Source: Pseudomonas sp. CFII64
GTDB lineage: Bacteria; Pseudomonadota; Gammaproteobacteria; Pseudomonadales; Pseudomonadaceae
Direction: 5' to 3'
DNA length: 64,000 bases
Assembly: GCF_000416235.1 (NCBI RefSeq)
Contig: NZ_ATLO01000028.1
Span: 124,001 to 188,000 of the forward strand
Shown here: piece after piece, positions 9,303-19,370 of the stretch
Position numbering within the stretch: the first letter of the stretch is position 1
How the letters are laid out: each line of letters opens with the position of its first letter
Notes under the pieces: model-generated
The model's input: the letters and a program-made list of their open reading frames with translations, nothing else
What the model was told of the DNA's origin: nothing
The model's database searches: none
Translations under genes and position numbers: made by a program

Positions 9303-9319
9303 TTAGACCGATCGTCTTT
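9303..9319. promoter_or_regulatory. TetR-type operator, copy 2 (tetR / monooxygenase intergenic region)
   Basis: An exact copy of the 17-mer at 8609-8625, starting 11 bp upstream of the tetR ATG and 89 bp upstream of the divergent monooxygenase ATG. Confidence 0.75.
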
Positions 9320-9407
9320 TATGTCAATACGCCCTTTGCTCAGGTTGCCAAACGGCCGGAATCCACGCTCAATAGTGACTTCACATTTCGCGCGCAACGG
9401 AGCACAC

Positions 9408-10484
9408 ATGACTGCCTGGCCTGATCGTCGCATTCTTGAACTGTTCGATATCCAGCTTCCGATTCTGGAAGCCCCCATGGCGGGTGCCAGTGGTTCGGCG
9501 CTGGCAATCGCAGTTGGCAACGCAGGAGGTCTGGCCTCATTGCCCTGCGCGATGTTGAGCCATCAACAGATCCGCGATGAAGTCGCGCTTTTTCGTCAGC
9601 ACAGCCAGGCACCGCTGAATCTCAATTTCTTCTGTCACCAACCGCCCGCCGATGACCCACAGCGAGTGGCTGGCTGGAAAGACGCGCTGCAGCCTTACTA
9701 CCAGGAACTGGGCGTCGATTTTGCCGCGCCCTCGCCGGTGTCCAGCCGCGCGCCGTTTGATCCGGCCAGTTGCGAACTGGTGGAAGAGCTTAAGCCAGAG
9801 GTGGTCAGTTTCCATTTTGGGCTGCCGGATGCCGCGCTGCTGGCGCGCGTCAAAGCCACTGGGGCCAAAGTGCTTTCATCAGCAACCACCGTCGCCGAGG
9901 CGATCTGGCTGGAACAGCACGGTTGCGACGCCATCATCGCCATGGGCTACGAAGCTGGCGGGCATCGTGGCATGTTCCTCAGCGAAGAGCTGTATTCGCA
10001 AGTCGGCACGCTGGCCCTGGTGCCGCAAATCGTCGACGCCGTGAGTCTGCCGGTGATCGCTGCCGGCGGGATTGCCGATGGTCGTACGATGGCGGCGGCG
10101 TTCATCCTCGGTGCGTCGGCGGTGCAAGTGGGTACGGCATATTTGTTCTGCCCGGAATCCACCACCAACAAACTGCATCGGGAAGCACTGCGCACCGCCG
10201 ACGAAAGCCAGACTGCCCTCACCAATATCTTCACCGGGCGTCCTGCGCGCGGCATCGTTAACCGGGTGATGCGTGAATTGGGGCCTATCAGCCCGATTGC
10301 CTCGGCATTTCCGCTGGCGGGCGGTCCGTTGATTCCACTGCGAGCGATTGCCGAACCGCAGGGCAATCCTGACTTCATGAGCCTCTGGGCGGGACAGGCC
10401 GTGGGCATCAAACATCAGTATTCGGCCGCGCAGCTGACCGAAACCATGGCGCAGCAAGCGCTGGAAAAACTTGTAGGCCGTTGA
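9408..10484 (+). CDS. Nitronate monooxygenase family protein
   Basis: 358 residues from the ATG at 9408; an upstream in-frame ATG would overlap tetR. FMN-dependent TIM barrel of the 2-nitropropane dioxygenase family. Visible are LPILEAPMAGASG at the start, the phosphate-binding ALVPQIVDAVSLPVIAAGGIADG, GASAVQVGTAYLFCPES, and the conserved His in GYEAGGHRGMF. Such enzymes oxidise alkyl nitronates such as propionate-3-nitronate to carbonyl and nitrite. It is divergent from tetR and shares its intergenic operator, so it may respond to the same signal. Confidence 0.9.
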   Translation: MTAWPDRRILELFDIQLPILEAPMAGASGSALAIAVGNAGGLASLPCAMLSHQQIRDEVALFRQHSQAPLNLNFFCHQPPADDPQRVAGWKDALQPYYQELGVDFAAPSPVSSRAPFDPASCELVEELKPEVVSFHFGLPDAALLARVKATGAKVLSSATTVAEAIWLEQHGCDAIIAMGYEAGGHRGMFLSEELYSQVGTLALVPQIVDAVSLPVIAAGGIADGRTMAAAFILGASAVQVGTAYLFCPESTTNKLHREALRTADESQTALTNIFTGRPARGIVNRVMRELGPISPIASAFPLAGGPLIPLRAIAEPQGNPDFMSLWAGQAVGIKHQYSAAQLTETMAQQALEKLVGR

Positions 10485-10511
10485 AACTCCGCTTCCCCTG
10501 ATACGACCTGA

Positions 10512-10535
10512 CGCTATATATTTCGATATATAGCG
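10512..10535. promoter_or_regulatory. ModE-like operator upstream of modA
   Basis: Perfect 10-bp arms CGCTATATAT and ATATATAGCG around TTCG. E. coli ModE sites are of the type CGTTATATA-N-TATATAACG. It lies 58 bp upstream of modA, where molybdate-bound ModE would repress. No modE gene is in the window. Confidence 0.7.
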
Positions 10536-10547
10536 AATGGCCGGTAG

Positions 10548-11360
<813 letters not shown>

Positions 11361-12041
11361 ATGCCACTGGACGCCTCTGACCTTGCTGCCATCTGGCTGA
11401 CGCTGCAACTGGCGTCCCTGACCACGGCTATCTTGCTGGTGATCGGCACGCCCATTGCGTTATGGCTGGCGCACACCCGCTCGTGGCTCAAAGGCCCGAT
11501 CGGGGCGATTGTCGCGCTGCCGCTGGTGTTGCCACCGACGGTCATCGGTTTCTATCTGTTGCTGCTGCTGGGCCCGAACGGCGCGGTAGGTCAATTCACC
11601 CAGTACCTGGGCATCGGCACGCTGACCTTCAGCTTTCCGGGTCTGGTGATTGGTTCGGTGTTGTACTCCATGCCGTTCGTGGTGCAGCCGCTGCAAAACG
11701 CCTTCGCTGCGATTGGCCCACGGCCGCTGGAAGTGGCCGCAACCTTGCGGGCCAATCCATGGGACACCTTTTTCAGTGTGGTTTTGCCCTTGGCCAAACC
11801 AGGCTTTATCACCGGTGCCATTCTCGGCTTTGCCCATACGGTCGGCGAGTTTGGCGTGGTACTGATGATTGGCGGCAATATTCCCGAGAAAACCCGTGTG
11901 GTCTCCGTGCAGATCTTCGATCACGTGGAATCCATGGAGTACCTGCAAGCCCACTGGCTGGCGGGTGCGATGGTGGTGTTTTCTTTCCTGGTTCTTCTGG
12001 CGCTCTACTCCAGCGGCAAGACCCAATCTGGCTGGAGCTGA
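11361..12041 (+). CDS. modB: Molybdate ABC transporter permease
   Basis: 226 residues, five to six membrane helices, with the BPD_transp_1 EAA loop ([25 protein letters not shown], split here as [11 protein letters not shown] then [11 protein letters not shown]) near 130-155 that docks on Mod[18 protein letters not shown] is characteristic of ModB. The start codon directly follows the modA stop, which implies translational coupling. Confidence 0.94.
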   Translation: MPLDASDLAAIWLTLQLASLTTAILLVIGTPIALWLAHTRSWLKGPIGAIVALPLVLPPTVIGFYLLLLLGPNGAVGQFTQYLGIGTLTFSFPGLVIGSVLYSMPFVVQPLQNAFAAIGPRPLEVAATLRANPWDTFFSVVLPLAKPGFITGAILGFAHTVGEFGVVLMIGGNIPEKTRVVSVQIFDHVESMEYLQAHWLAGAMVVFSFLVLLALYSSGKTQSGWS

Positions 12042-12044
12042 GTG

Positions 12045-13133
12045 ATGACGTCGCAAATACAGGTGCGCTTGCAGGTTGCCTACCCGGAGTTTTCCGTCGA
12101 CGTAGATCTGGCCCTGCCGGGCAAAGGCGTTACCGCGCTGTTCGGTCATTCCGGTTCCGGCAAGACCACTTGCCTGCGCTGCATTGCCGGTCTTGAAAAA
12201 GCTCAAGGTGGTTACATCAACATCAACGGCGAGGTCTGGCAGGACAGCGTCAACGGCGTGTTTCTGCCACCGCATAAACGCGCGCTGGGTTATGTGTTTC
12301 AAGAAGCCAGCCTGTTTGCGCATCTGTCGGTGCAGGACAATCTCGAATTCGGCATGCGGCGGATCCGCAAAGCCGAGCGCCGCATCGATCTGACTCAAGC
12401 CACACAGCTATTAGGCATCGAGCATCTGCTGGGACGTCGGCCTGACAAGCTTTCCGGAGGTGAACGGCAACGAGTCGGCATTGCCCGGGCGTTGCTCACC
12501 AGCCCTCGCCTGCTGTTGCTCGACGAGCCGCTGGCCGCATTGGACGCCAAACGCAAAAGTGAAATCCTGCCGTATCTCGAGCGGCTGCATGACGAGCTGG
12601 ACATCCCCATGCTCTATGTCAGCCACTCCCAGGACGAAGTCGCGCGCCTGGCCGACCATCTGGTGTTACTCAGCGAAGGTCGAGCGTTGGCCAGTGGGCC
12701 GATTGGCGAAACCCTGGCCAGACTCGACCTGCCGCTGGCCATGGGCGACGACGCGGGCGTCGTCGTTCAGGGTTTGGTCAGCGCCTATGACGCGGGCTAC
12801 CAGTTGCTGAGCCTGCGCCTGCCTGGCAGTGATCTATTGATGCGCGTCGCTCATACGCCGCTGGCAACCGGCACGTCGCTGCGTTTCAAGGTCCAGGCCC
12901 GTGACGTCAGCCTCACCCGGCAACCGGACGAGCACAGCAGCATCCTCAATCGTTTGCCCGTCACGGTGATCAGCGAAGTTGCAGCGGACAACACTGCGCA
13001 TGTATTGGTACGTCTCGATGCTGCCGGCACGCCATTACTGGCGCGAATTACCCGTTATTCTCGCGACCAGTTGCAGCTGTCTGTGGGCCAGCAGTTATGG
13101 GCGCAAATCAAATCGGTGGCGGTGCTTGCCTGA
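12045..13133 (+). CDS. modC: Molybdate ABC transporter ATP-binding protein
   Basis: 362 residues. Walker [10 protein letters not shown] at 34-42, signature [15 protein letters not shown], Walker [13 protein letters not shown] and the H-loop [10 protein letters not shown]-terminal Mop/TOBE domain (about 285-360) binds molybdate and feeds back on transport. A GTG directly abuts the ATG chosen here (12042), so the first residue is uncertain by one codon. It follows modB with essentially no gap. Confidence 0.95.
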   Translation: MTSQIQVRLQVAYPEFSVDVDLALPGKGVTALFGHSGSGKTTCLRCIAGLEKAQGGYININGEVWQDSVNGVFLPPHKRALGYVFQEASLFAHLSVQDNLEFGMRRIRKAERRIDLTQATQLLGIEHLLGRRPDKLSGGERQRVGIARALLTSPRLLLLDEPLAALDAKRKSEILPYLERLHDELDIPMLYVSHSQDEVARLADHLVLLSEGRALASGPIGETLARLDLPLAMGDDAGVVVQGLVSAYDAGYQLLSLRLPGSDLLMRVAHTPLATGTSLRFKVQARDVSLTRQPDEHSSILNRLPVTVISEVAADNTAHVLVRLDAAGTPLLARITRYSRDQLQLSVGQQLWAQIKSVAVLA

Positions 13134-13221
13134 TCAAGCGGCGCCTCGGGCGTTGTAAATAGTCGGCACCACTGAGCAAGGCTGCGGTCAATGGATTTAA
13201 CTGCCTTACGGACCGATTGCC

Positions 13222-14274
13222 ATGCCCGACACCACCGTCATTGCACAACTTCCCTCTGACCTGCACTACGTTGAAGATACCCAGGCTGGCCTGAGCCGGA
13301 AGATCCTGCGGGGCAAATTTGTCTATTTCGACGCGCAAGGCCAACGCATCAAAGATCAAGCTGAAATCAAACGCATCAATGCGCTGGTGATACCGCCCGC
13401 CTACACCGACGTGTGGATCTGCGCCGATCCGCAGGGTCACCTACAAGCGACCGGGCGCGACGCACGGGGGCGCAAACAATATCGCTATCACCCGCGCTGG
13501 CGGGAAGTTCGGGATCAGAACAAGTATTCACGCATGGTCCAGTTCGGTCTGGCCCTGCCTAAGGTACGCAAGAAAATCGAAGCGCAACTCGCGCAGCCGG
13601 GTATTGGTCGGGACAAGGTGATGGCGACAGTGATTTCACTGCTCGATGCAACCCTGATCCGCATCGGCAACAGTCAATATGCACGGGATAACCGTTCGTA
13701 TGGATTGACGACCCTGCGCAACAAGCACGTGGCCGTGCGTGGCAATTCGATCCTGTTCGAGTTTCGCGGCAAAAGTGGCGTCGAGCATAAGATCAGCGTG
13801 ACCGACCGGCGTCTGGCCAGAGTGATAAAGCGCTGCATGGAACTGCCGGGCCAGAACCTGTTCCAGTACCTGGATGACAACGGCGAGCGCCACACCGTGA
13901 GTTCATCGGACATCAATGCGTATCTGCAAAGCCTGACCGGGGCGGATTTCACCGCGAAGGACTATCGCACCTGGGCCGGAAGCGCATTGGCACTGGCGAC
14001 GTTGCGCAAGCTTGATTGGGAGCCGGAGGGTGATGCGAAGAAGCATATTGTCGACATGGTGAAGGCGGTCTCCCGACAGCTGGGCAACACACCTGCCATT
14101 TGTCGGAAATGTTATATCCATCCCGCCGTCATGGAAGGGTTTCTACAGGGTGAGCTTGCCAAGTTGCCGCGCAGCCGACAGCGCAAGGGACTGCGCGCCG
14201 AAGAGGTGGCGCTGGCGTGTTTCCTGCAGAACCTTATGGATAAAGCCGCAGCACTGGTTGTGCCGGGTGATTGA
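13222..14274 (+). CDS. DNA topoisomerase IB (poxvirus/eukaryote type)
   Basis: 350 residues with the bacterial TopIB two-domain layout. The N-terminal domain contains KFVYFDAQGQRI and PPAYTDVWIC. The catalytic domain shows Arg147 (RIGN), Lys168 (RNKHV), Arg249 (DYRTWAG) and the nucleophile Tyr298 (RKCYIHP). It nicks one strand through a 3'-phosphotyrosine link and relaxes supercoils without ATP. It stands as a single gene about 90 bp after modC. Confidence 0.93.
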   Translation: MPDTTVIAQLPSDLHYVEDTQAGLSRKILRGKFVYFDAQGQRIKDQAEIKRINALVIPPAYTDVWICADPQGHLQATGRDARGRKQYRYHPRWREVRDQNKYSRMVQFGLALPKVRKKIEAQLAQPGIGRDKVMATVISLLDATLIRIGNSQYARDNRSYGLTTLRNKHVAVRGNSILFEFRGKSGVEHKISVTDRRLARVIKRCMELPGQNLFQYLDDNGERHTVSSSDINAYLQSLTGADFTAKDYRTWAGSALALATLRKLDWEPEGDAKKHIVDMVKAVSRQLGNTPAICRKCYIHPAVMEGFLQGELAKLPRSRQRKGLRAEEVALACFLQNLMDKAAALVVPGD

Positions 14275-14289
14275 GCGCGGGGCCTGTCC

Positions 14290-14323
14290 GGGCCGGTGAG
14301 TGGTTTGCGTCCGCTCACTGGCC
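14290..14323 (+). terminator. Possible terminator hairpin after topoisomerase IB
   Basis: GGCCGGTGAGTGG pairs with CCGCTCACTGGCC, with two mismatches and a short loop. There is no long T-run; the tetranucleotide repeat follows directly. Confidence 0.4.
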
Positions 14324-14345
14324 AGTTAGTTAGTTAGTTAGTTAG
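14324..14345. repeat. AGTT tetranucleotide microsatellite
   Basis: Five and a half copies of AGTT in the gap between convergent topoisomerase IB and the HTH gene. No coding frame crosses it. Confidence 0.9.
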
Positions 14346-14380
14346 CTTTTCATCGTTTCCTGACGGGGTCTCGCGACATA

Positions 14381-14749
14381 TCAAGCGCCGACGTTGCTCT
14401 GTTTGCCGTTGACGTCGTAGGTATTGGACAGCTCCTCGATCGTGGCAAGGAAATGCTTGACCGCGTGTTGGACCTCGGTCAGTAGGACATCCGATTGCAC
14501 AGCTGGGTTTTCAAACCGGCTGAACAAATTGTCTACGCCAAGCCCCGTAGCGCGGCGACTGGTCAGTACATACAAGACGTCAACACCGATGCTCGCCAAC
14601 GCTGCAAGATAGTCAGCCTTGGGCACGCGCTCCCCACTTTCGTACTTGCCTTGAGCATTCGCAGCCACCCCGCCCAGCTGGCCCATTTCCCGCTGAGACA
14701 AACCCAGGCGCTTGCGTTCTTCTCTCAGTCTTGTGCCTATTTCACTCAT
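14381..14749 (-). CDS. Small XRE-type helix-turn-helix regulator (copy 1)
   Basis: 122 residues from the ATG at 14749, chosen because GGGAG lies 11 nt upstream. The HTH occupies about 5-60 (RLREERKRLGLSQREMGQLG then NAQGKYESGERVP). It is followed by DYLAALASIGVDVLYVLT and a variable helical C-terminus. It is a clear paralogue of the gene at 20055-20444. Proteins of this type are common as prophage or island regulators. It is divergent from an ASCH-type gene across a 275-bp gap. Target unknown. Confidence 0.82.
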   Translation of the reverse strand: MSEIGTRLREERKRLGLSQREMGQLGGVAANAQGKYESGERVPKADYLAALASIGVDVLYVLTSRRATGLGVDNLFSRFENPAVQSDVLLTEVQHAVKHFLATIEELSNTYDVNGKQSNVGA

Positions 14750-15024
14750 GGATCTGGATACTCCCGCCATCACGAGTCGCAAGTTTCTCAAAAAATACGA
14801 CGGATTAAAATGGTCTGTCGGGCTTTCCAGATACCAAACATTACCGTAGGACAATTCGCACTTGGCAATAAGCCATTTCCTACGCTACAACAGTAGTGTT
14901 AGCTGTTCCAGTGCCAACCCTTCTCATTTTTCTGATGGCCCTCGCGCCGTTGGCTGCAGTATTAAATAAGGGCTATTGAAACTTAAAACTTGATAAACGT
15001 GGTTTATCGCTTCAAGGAAAGCTT

Positions 15025-15765
15025 GTGACTGAACGCCCTATCATCTTTAGTGCCCCCATGGTCAATGCGATTCTGGCCGGCAAGAAAAACGTAACTCGTC
15101 GCATCGTTAAATTTCCTCTGCGTCCGATGGTTTCCAAGGATCAGCCCGGCCCTGAGACGCACTACGGAGGCGGCATGCAGCGGGAATCGGACGATAGCCC
15201 GGCACAAATTGACCTGCAAAGTCATTTCGCGGAAGGTGCCGCTGGTCTTTGCCCTTACGGAGATGCGGGCACCAGGCTGTGGCTCAAAGAGGCGTTTTAT
15301 GCCTTTGGTCGTTGGGAAAAGCATCCAAGTACGAAACGCGGCCGTGATGTCTGGCGCTTTATCGATATGACCCTCCAGTCCGGCCACGATTATTGCTTCG
15401 AAGAGCCCGCGCGCTACGTCAAGACCTCACGCAACGATCCAGGCCCGACATGGTGGCTGCGGCCAAGCCTGTTCATGCCCCGTCGCGCTTCCCGAGTTGA
15501 CCTGGAAGTCACCGACATACGCATCGAGCGCTTGCGTGATATCACCGATGAACAGGCGCGGGCGGAGGGGTTTTCGCCGATGCATGACGGTGTCCACATG
15601 TATTTCGTCAATCACCTGCCCCATCCCAGCACCGGCATGAGTATCACGGCGGTGATTGCCTTCGCCCTGTATTGGCAGCGCCTGCATGGCAGTGATTCAT
15701 GGAACGAAAATCCCTGGGTCTGGGTGGTGAGCTTTCGCCGACTGGACCCGCCGCTCAAGCCGTAG
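15025..15765 (+). CDS. ASCH/PUA-fold phage-type protein of unknown function
   Basis: 246 residues with a GTG start at 15025 and AAGGAA about 6 nt upstream. The pattern RPIIFSAPMVNAILAGKKNVTRR, given here as RPIIFSAPMVNAILAGKK plus VTRR, then GDAGTRLWLKEAF, RPSLFMPRRASRVDLEVTDI, RLRDITDEQARAEGF and WNENPWVWVVSFRR, is that of an ASCH-like protein often encoded by phages and prophages. ASCH domains bind RNA or modified nucleotides; this subfamily has no proven role that I can name. It lies next to a phage-type HTH gene, which suggests a prophage remnant. Confidence 0.72.
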   Translation: MTERPIIFSAPMVNAILAGKKNVTRRIVKFPLRPMVSKDQPGPETHYGGGMQRESDDSPAQIDLQSHFAEGAAGLCPYGDAGTRLWLKEAFYAFGRWEKHPSTKRGRDVWRFIDMTLQSGHDYCFEEPARYVKTSRNDPGPTWWLRPSLFMPRRASRVDLEVTDIRIERLRDITDEQARAEGFSPMHDGVHMYFVNHLPHPSTGMSITAVIAFALYWQRLHGSDSWNENPWVWVVSFRRLDPPLKP

Positions 15766-15849
15766 TGTTGCCCTGAGGTTGCTGATATGGACTGAACGAT
15801 CCGACCTGTTGCCGGATCGTAGTCCTATCAACCCAAGGAGACATTTGCG

Positions 15850-16032
15850 ATGGCACACGACAAACGCACCGTTCGCGGCGACAACATCAACGACCCCGAT
15901 GCGAGCCCGGCCGACATCGCTGACCATCAACAACGCACTGAAGAAACCCGCCAGGAGCAAGAGCAAACCGGCGGTGATCACGATGATCAGGGCCACGCCC
16001 CCAAGGTGCCGGACTCGACCAATCCTCGCTGA
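15850..16032 (+). CDS. Small acidic hydrophilic protein
   Basis: 60 residues with AAGGAGA upstream of the ATG. Composition is dominated by Asp, Glu, Gln, His and Pro (DNINDPDASPADIADHQQ, EETRQEQEQTGGDHDDQG). There is no hydrophobic core and it is probably disordered. No function recognised. It lies between the ASCH gene and uvrA2 on the same strand. Confidence 0.6.
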   Translation: MAHDKRTVRGDNINDPDASPADIADHQQRTEETRQEQEQTGGDHDDQGHAPKVPDSTNPR

Positions 16033-16102
16033 CCGGACCCTCTCGCACTTACACTGACGTTACGGCGTCTTGCCCGTTTATGCATTTGTACAAGGCTGGA
16101 CG

Positions 16103-18769
16103 ATGACCTCACAGCGCAACATGCCAGACAACCACGCCCTGTCTACTCTGCCGGTAACGAATCACACAGGTTTCGTGCGGGTGCGGGGTGCACGTGAGCA
16201 CAATCTAAAGAACGTCGATGTCGACATACCCCGTGACGCATTGGTGGTGTTCACCGGCGTCTCGGGGTCCGGCAAATCGTCGTTGGCGTTCTCAACCTTG
16301 TATGCCGAGGCACAGCGTCGTTACTTCGAATCAGTAGCACCGTATGCCAGGCGTCTGATTGATCAGGTCGGCGTGCCGGATGTGGACGCCATCGAAGGGT
16401 TGCCGCCTGCTGTGGCGCTGCAACAACAACGGGGTTCGCCCAGCGCCCGGTCTTCCGTTGGCAGCGTGACCACGCTTTCCAGCCTGATCCGCATGCTCTA
16501 CTCCCGGGCCGGCAGTTATCCGCCTGGGCAGCCGATGCTCTACGCCGAGGATTTTTCACCCAACACCCCGCAGGGCGCATGCCCGCAATGCCATGGGCTG
16601 GGCCGGGTTTACGAAGTCACAGAGCAAACCATGGTGCCGGATGATTCGCTGACCATTCGCCAGCGCGCCATCGCCTCCTGGCCGACCGCCTGGCAGGGCC
16701 AGAACCTGCGCGACATTCTCGTCACCATGGGTTACGACGTGGACACTCCGTGGCGCGATCTGCCGAGAAAGCAGCGCGACTGGATCCTGTTTACCGACGA
16801 GCAGCCAACGGTTCCGGTCTACGCAGGCCTGACGCCGGAAGAGACCCGAGTCGCGCTCAAACGCAAACTCGAACCGAGCTATCAAGGGACGTTTACCGGT
16901 GCCCGGCGCTATGTGCTGCACACGTTCAGCCATTCGCAAAGTGCGCTGATGAAGAAGCGTGTAGCGCAATTCATGATCGGCAGCCCGTGCTCGCTGTGTG
17001 ACGGCAAACGCCTCACCCGCGCGGCGCTGTCGGTAACCTTTGCCGGCCTGGACATCGGCGAGCTGTCGCGCATGCCGTTATTGCAGCTGGCCCAGGTGTT
17101 GAAGCCCGTGGCTGACGAGAAATTCCTCGCCCAGAACCTTGGCGAGGGTGATGTCCTGACTCCCGAGGAGTCCAGACGGACCCGTGAACAGCGCGCGGCC
17201 CAAGGCAAATCTGATCATTCGGCGGCGCCGGACGTCAGGCTGACCCCCAGCCTTTCCATCGAAAAACGTTTGGCCGCACAACGTATCGCCGAAGATCTGC
17301 TGGCCCGAGTCAGCACCCTCACCGAGTTGGGGCTCGGGTACCTTTCACTGGACCGCAGCACCCCGACGCTGTCATCCGGGGAATTGCAGCGCCTGCGCCT
17401 GGCCACTCAACTGGGTTCACAACTGTTTGGCGTGATCTACGTCCTTGACGAGCCATCCGCAGGCTTGCATCCGGCTGACGGCGAAGCGTTGTTCAGCGCT
17501 TTGCAACGTCTGAAAGCCGCAGGCAACTCGTTATTTGTCGTGGAGCATGATCTGGAGACCATGCGCCGGGCTGATTGGCTGATTGATGTCGGCCCGGCGG
17601 CGGGTGAGCAAGGTGGCCGCATTCTGTACAGCGGCCCTCCTGCAGGACTGGCCGAGGTCGAAGCCTCGCAGACCCGGCTGCACCTGTTTGCCGAACACCA
17701 ACCCCAGGCTCATGCCCGACGTGAACCCTCGGGCTGGTTACGTCTGGAAGGTGTTACGCGAAATAACCTGAACGACCTTAGCGCTGAATTTCCGCTGGGC
17801 TGCTTTACCGCCGTGACGGGAATTTCAGGTTCCGGCAAATCCAGTCTGGTCAGTCATGCACTTCTGGAGCTTGTTGGCGCACATCTGGGGCGTCCCGCTC
17901 AGGAGCAAGCCCAGGAAACGCCCAGCCTCGAAGACGACGCACGGCAGACCAGCGACGGCAGAGTCACGGAAGGGCTTGAAGGCATTCGTCGTCTGGTACA
18001 GGTCGATCAGAAACCTATCGGGCGCACGCCGCGCTCCAACCTCGCGACCTATACCGGGTTATTTGATCAGGTCCGGAAGATCTTCGCTGCAACACCCCAG
18101 GCTCAAAGCCAAGGATACGATGCTGGGCAGTTTTCTTTTAACGTCGCCAAGGGTCGCTGCCCTATCTGTGAAGGGGAAGGTTTTGTCAGCGTTGAATTGC
18201 TGTTCATGCCCAGCGTCTACGCGCCCTGCCCGACGTGTCGCGGCGCGCGCTACAACCCGCAGACCCTGACAGTGACGTGGCAAGGGCTTAACATTGCGCA
18301 GGTCCTGCAGCTGACGGTTGATCAAGCTGTGATTCAGTTCGCCGGTGAGCCGGCGGTGCTTCGGGCCCTCGAAGTGCTGCGCGATATCGGTCTGGGGTAT
18401 TTACGTTTAGGTCAGCCGGCAACTGAATTGTCTGGCGGCGAAGCGCAGCGCATCAAACTGGCCACCGAGTTACAGCGCACGCAACGCGGTGCGACGTTAT
18501 ACGTTCTGGATGAACCCACTACGGGTCTTCACCCGACCGACGTCGATCGGCTGCTCATACAACTCAACACGCTGGTGGATGCCGGCAATACGGTCATCGT
18601 CGTCGAACACGAGATGCGCGTGGTTGCGCAGAGTGATTGGGTCATCGATATCGGCCCAGGCGCGGGAGACGAAGGTGGCCGCATCGTTGCCTGCGGCACT
18701 CCGGCAACCGTCGCCAAGGTCAGGAAGAGTCGGACCGCACCGTTTCTCAAGCCATTATTGGGTCATTAA
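16103..18769 (+). CDS. Class II UvrA (UvrA2) excinuclease-like ATPase
   Basis: 888 residues from the ATG at 16103. Two ABC modules: Walker A GVSGSGKSS and GISGSGKSS, signatures LSSGELQRLRLA and LSGGEAQRIKLA, Walker B VLDEPSAGLHP and VLDEPTTGLHP. Zinc modules are CPQCHGLG / CSLCDGKR and CPICEGEG / CPTCRGARY. The segment from MLYSRAGSY goes straight to EDFSPNTPQGACPQC, so the UvrB-binding domain present in canonical UvrA is absent. That marks class II UvrA, linked to tolerance of some DNA-damaging agents. It is not the housekeeping uvrA. Confidence 0.9.
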   Translation: MTSQRNMPDNHALSTLPVTNHTGFVRVRGAREHNLKNVDVDIPRDALVVFTGVSGSGKSSLAFSTLYAEAQRRYFESVAPYARRLIDQVGVPDVDAIEGLPPAVALQQQRGSPSARSSVGSVTTLSSLIRMLYSRAGSYPPGQPMLYAEDFSPNTPQGACPQCHGLGRVYEVTEQTMVPDDSLTIRQRAIASWPTAWQGQNLRDILVTMGYDVDTPWRDLPRKQRDWILFTDEQPTVPVYAGLTPEETRVALKRKLEPSYQGTFTGARRYVLHTFSHSQSALMKKRVAQFMIGSPCSLCDGKRLTRAALSVTFAGLDIGELSRMPLLQLAQVLKPVADEKFLAQNLGEGDVLTPEESRRTREQRAAQGKSDHSAAPDVRLTPSLSIEKRLAAQRIAEDLLARVSTLTELGLGYLSLDRSTPTLSSGELQRLRLATQLGSQLFGVIYVLDEPSAGLHPADGEALFSALQRLKAAGNSLFVVEHDLETMRRADWLIDVGPAAGEQGGRILYSGPPAGLAEVEASQTRLHLFAEHQPQAHARREPSGWLRLEGVTRNNLNDLSAEFPLGCFTAVTGISGSGKSSLVSHALLELVGAHLGRPAQEQAQETPSLEDDARQTSDGRVTEGLEGIRRLVQVDQKPIGRTPRSNLATYTGLFDQVRKIFAATPQAQSQGYDAGQFSFNVAKGRCPICEGEGFVSVELLFMPSVYAPCPTCRGARYNPQTLTVTWQGLNIAQVLQLTVDQAVIQFAGEPAVLRALEVLRDIGLGYLRLGQPATELSGGEAQRIKLATELQRTQRGATLYVLDEPTTGLHPTDVDRLLIQLNTLVDAGNTVIVVEHEMRVVAQSDWVIDIGPGAGDEGGRIVACGTPATVAKVRKSRTAPFLKPLLGH

Positions 18770-18943
18770 CGAGTGAATTCGCTGGCCGCAATTGAAAGCG
18801 GTCGGCAGTCCCGTTGTGCGTCAACACCCGCATTCCATCTGATCGGAGATGCCTTGCGGTCAGTTGGTGATAGAGTGGCGGCCTGTACAGTGGTAGCCAT
18901 CAGGACGCCACTACACGCAGTGTGTATTTCTGAGGTTCACGGC

Positions 18944-19360
18944 ATGCGTTTTATCTTTCCAACATTGGCACTGAGTTTTCTGATCACCCAAGGCGCGATG
19001 GCGGCCGGCGACGGTACCGCAGCAATTGGCGGCGGCCTGGGCGGCGCGCTGGGTAATGTCATTGGCCAACAAATGGGCGGCAGCACCGGCGCGGCGGTAG
19101 GCGCAGGCGTCGGCGGCGCTGCGGGCAGTGCGGTAGGCGCTCGCAAAGGCAGCAAGACCGAGGCAGCCATTGGTGGCGGTATCGGTTCTGCGGGTGGTTC
19201 GTTGATTGGCAACCAATTGGGCGGCAGCACGGGCTCGACCATCGGCGCTGGCCTGGGTGGCGCGGCAGGCGGTGCAGTGGGTAACAACATTGGCAGCAGT
19301 GGCAACGACAAAGGCCATTCCCGCAAGCATAAGAACAAGCGTAATCATCGTCGTAACTGA
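18944..19360 (+). CDS. Secreted glycine-zipper protein
   Basis: 138 residues from the ATG at 18944. Signal peptide 1-20 (ending AMA), then about 90 residues of glycine-zipper repeats (GGGLGGALGNVIGQQMGG, a second block GGGIGSAGGSLIGNQLGG). The two blocks are internal duplications. The C-terminus is very basic (HSRKHKNKRNHRRN). Glycine zippers form membrane-associating helices; related bacterial proteins lie in the envelope. Exact role unknown. Confidence 0.82.
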   Translation: MRFIFPTLALSFLITQGAMAAGDGTAAIGGGLGGALGNVIGQQMGGSTGAAVGAGVGGAAGSAVGARKGSKTEAAIGGGIGSAGGSLIGNQLGGSTGSTIGAGLGGAAGGAVGNNIGSSGNDKGHSRKHKNKRNHRRN

Positions 19361-19370
19361 TCTTTAGCTT

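Noticed and set aside
18911..19348. 145-codon minus-strand frame opposite the glycine-zipper gene
   Set aside because: A by-product of the repetitive GGC codons; it would encode low-complexity Ala/Arg sequence.
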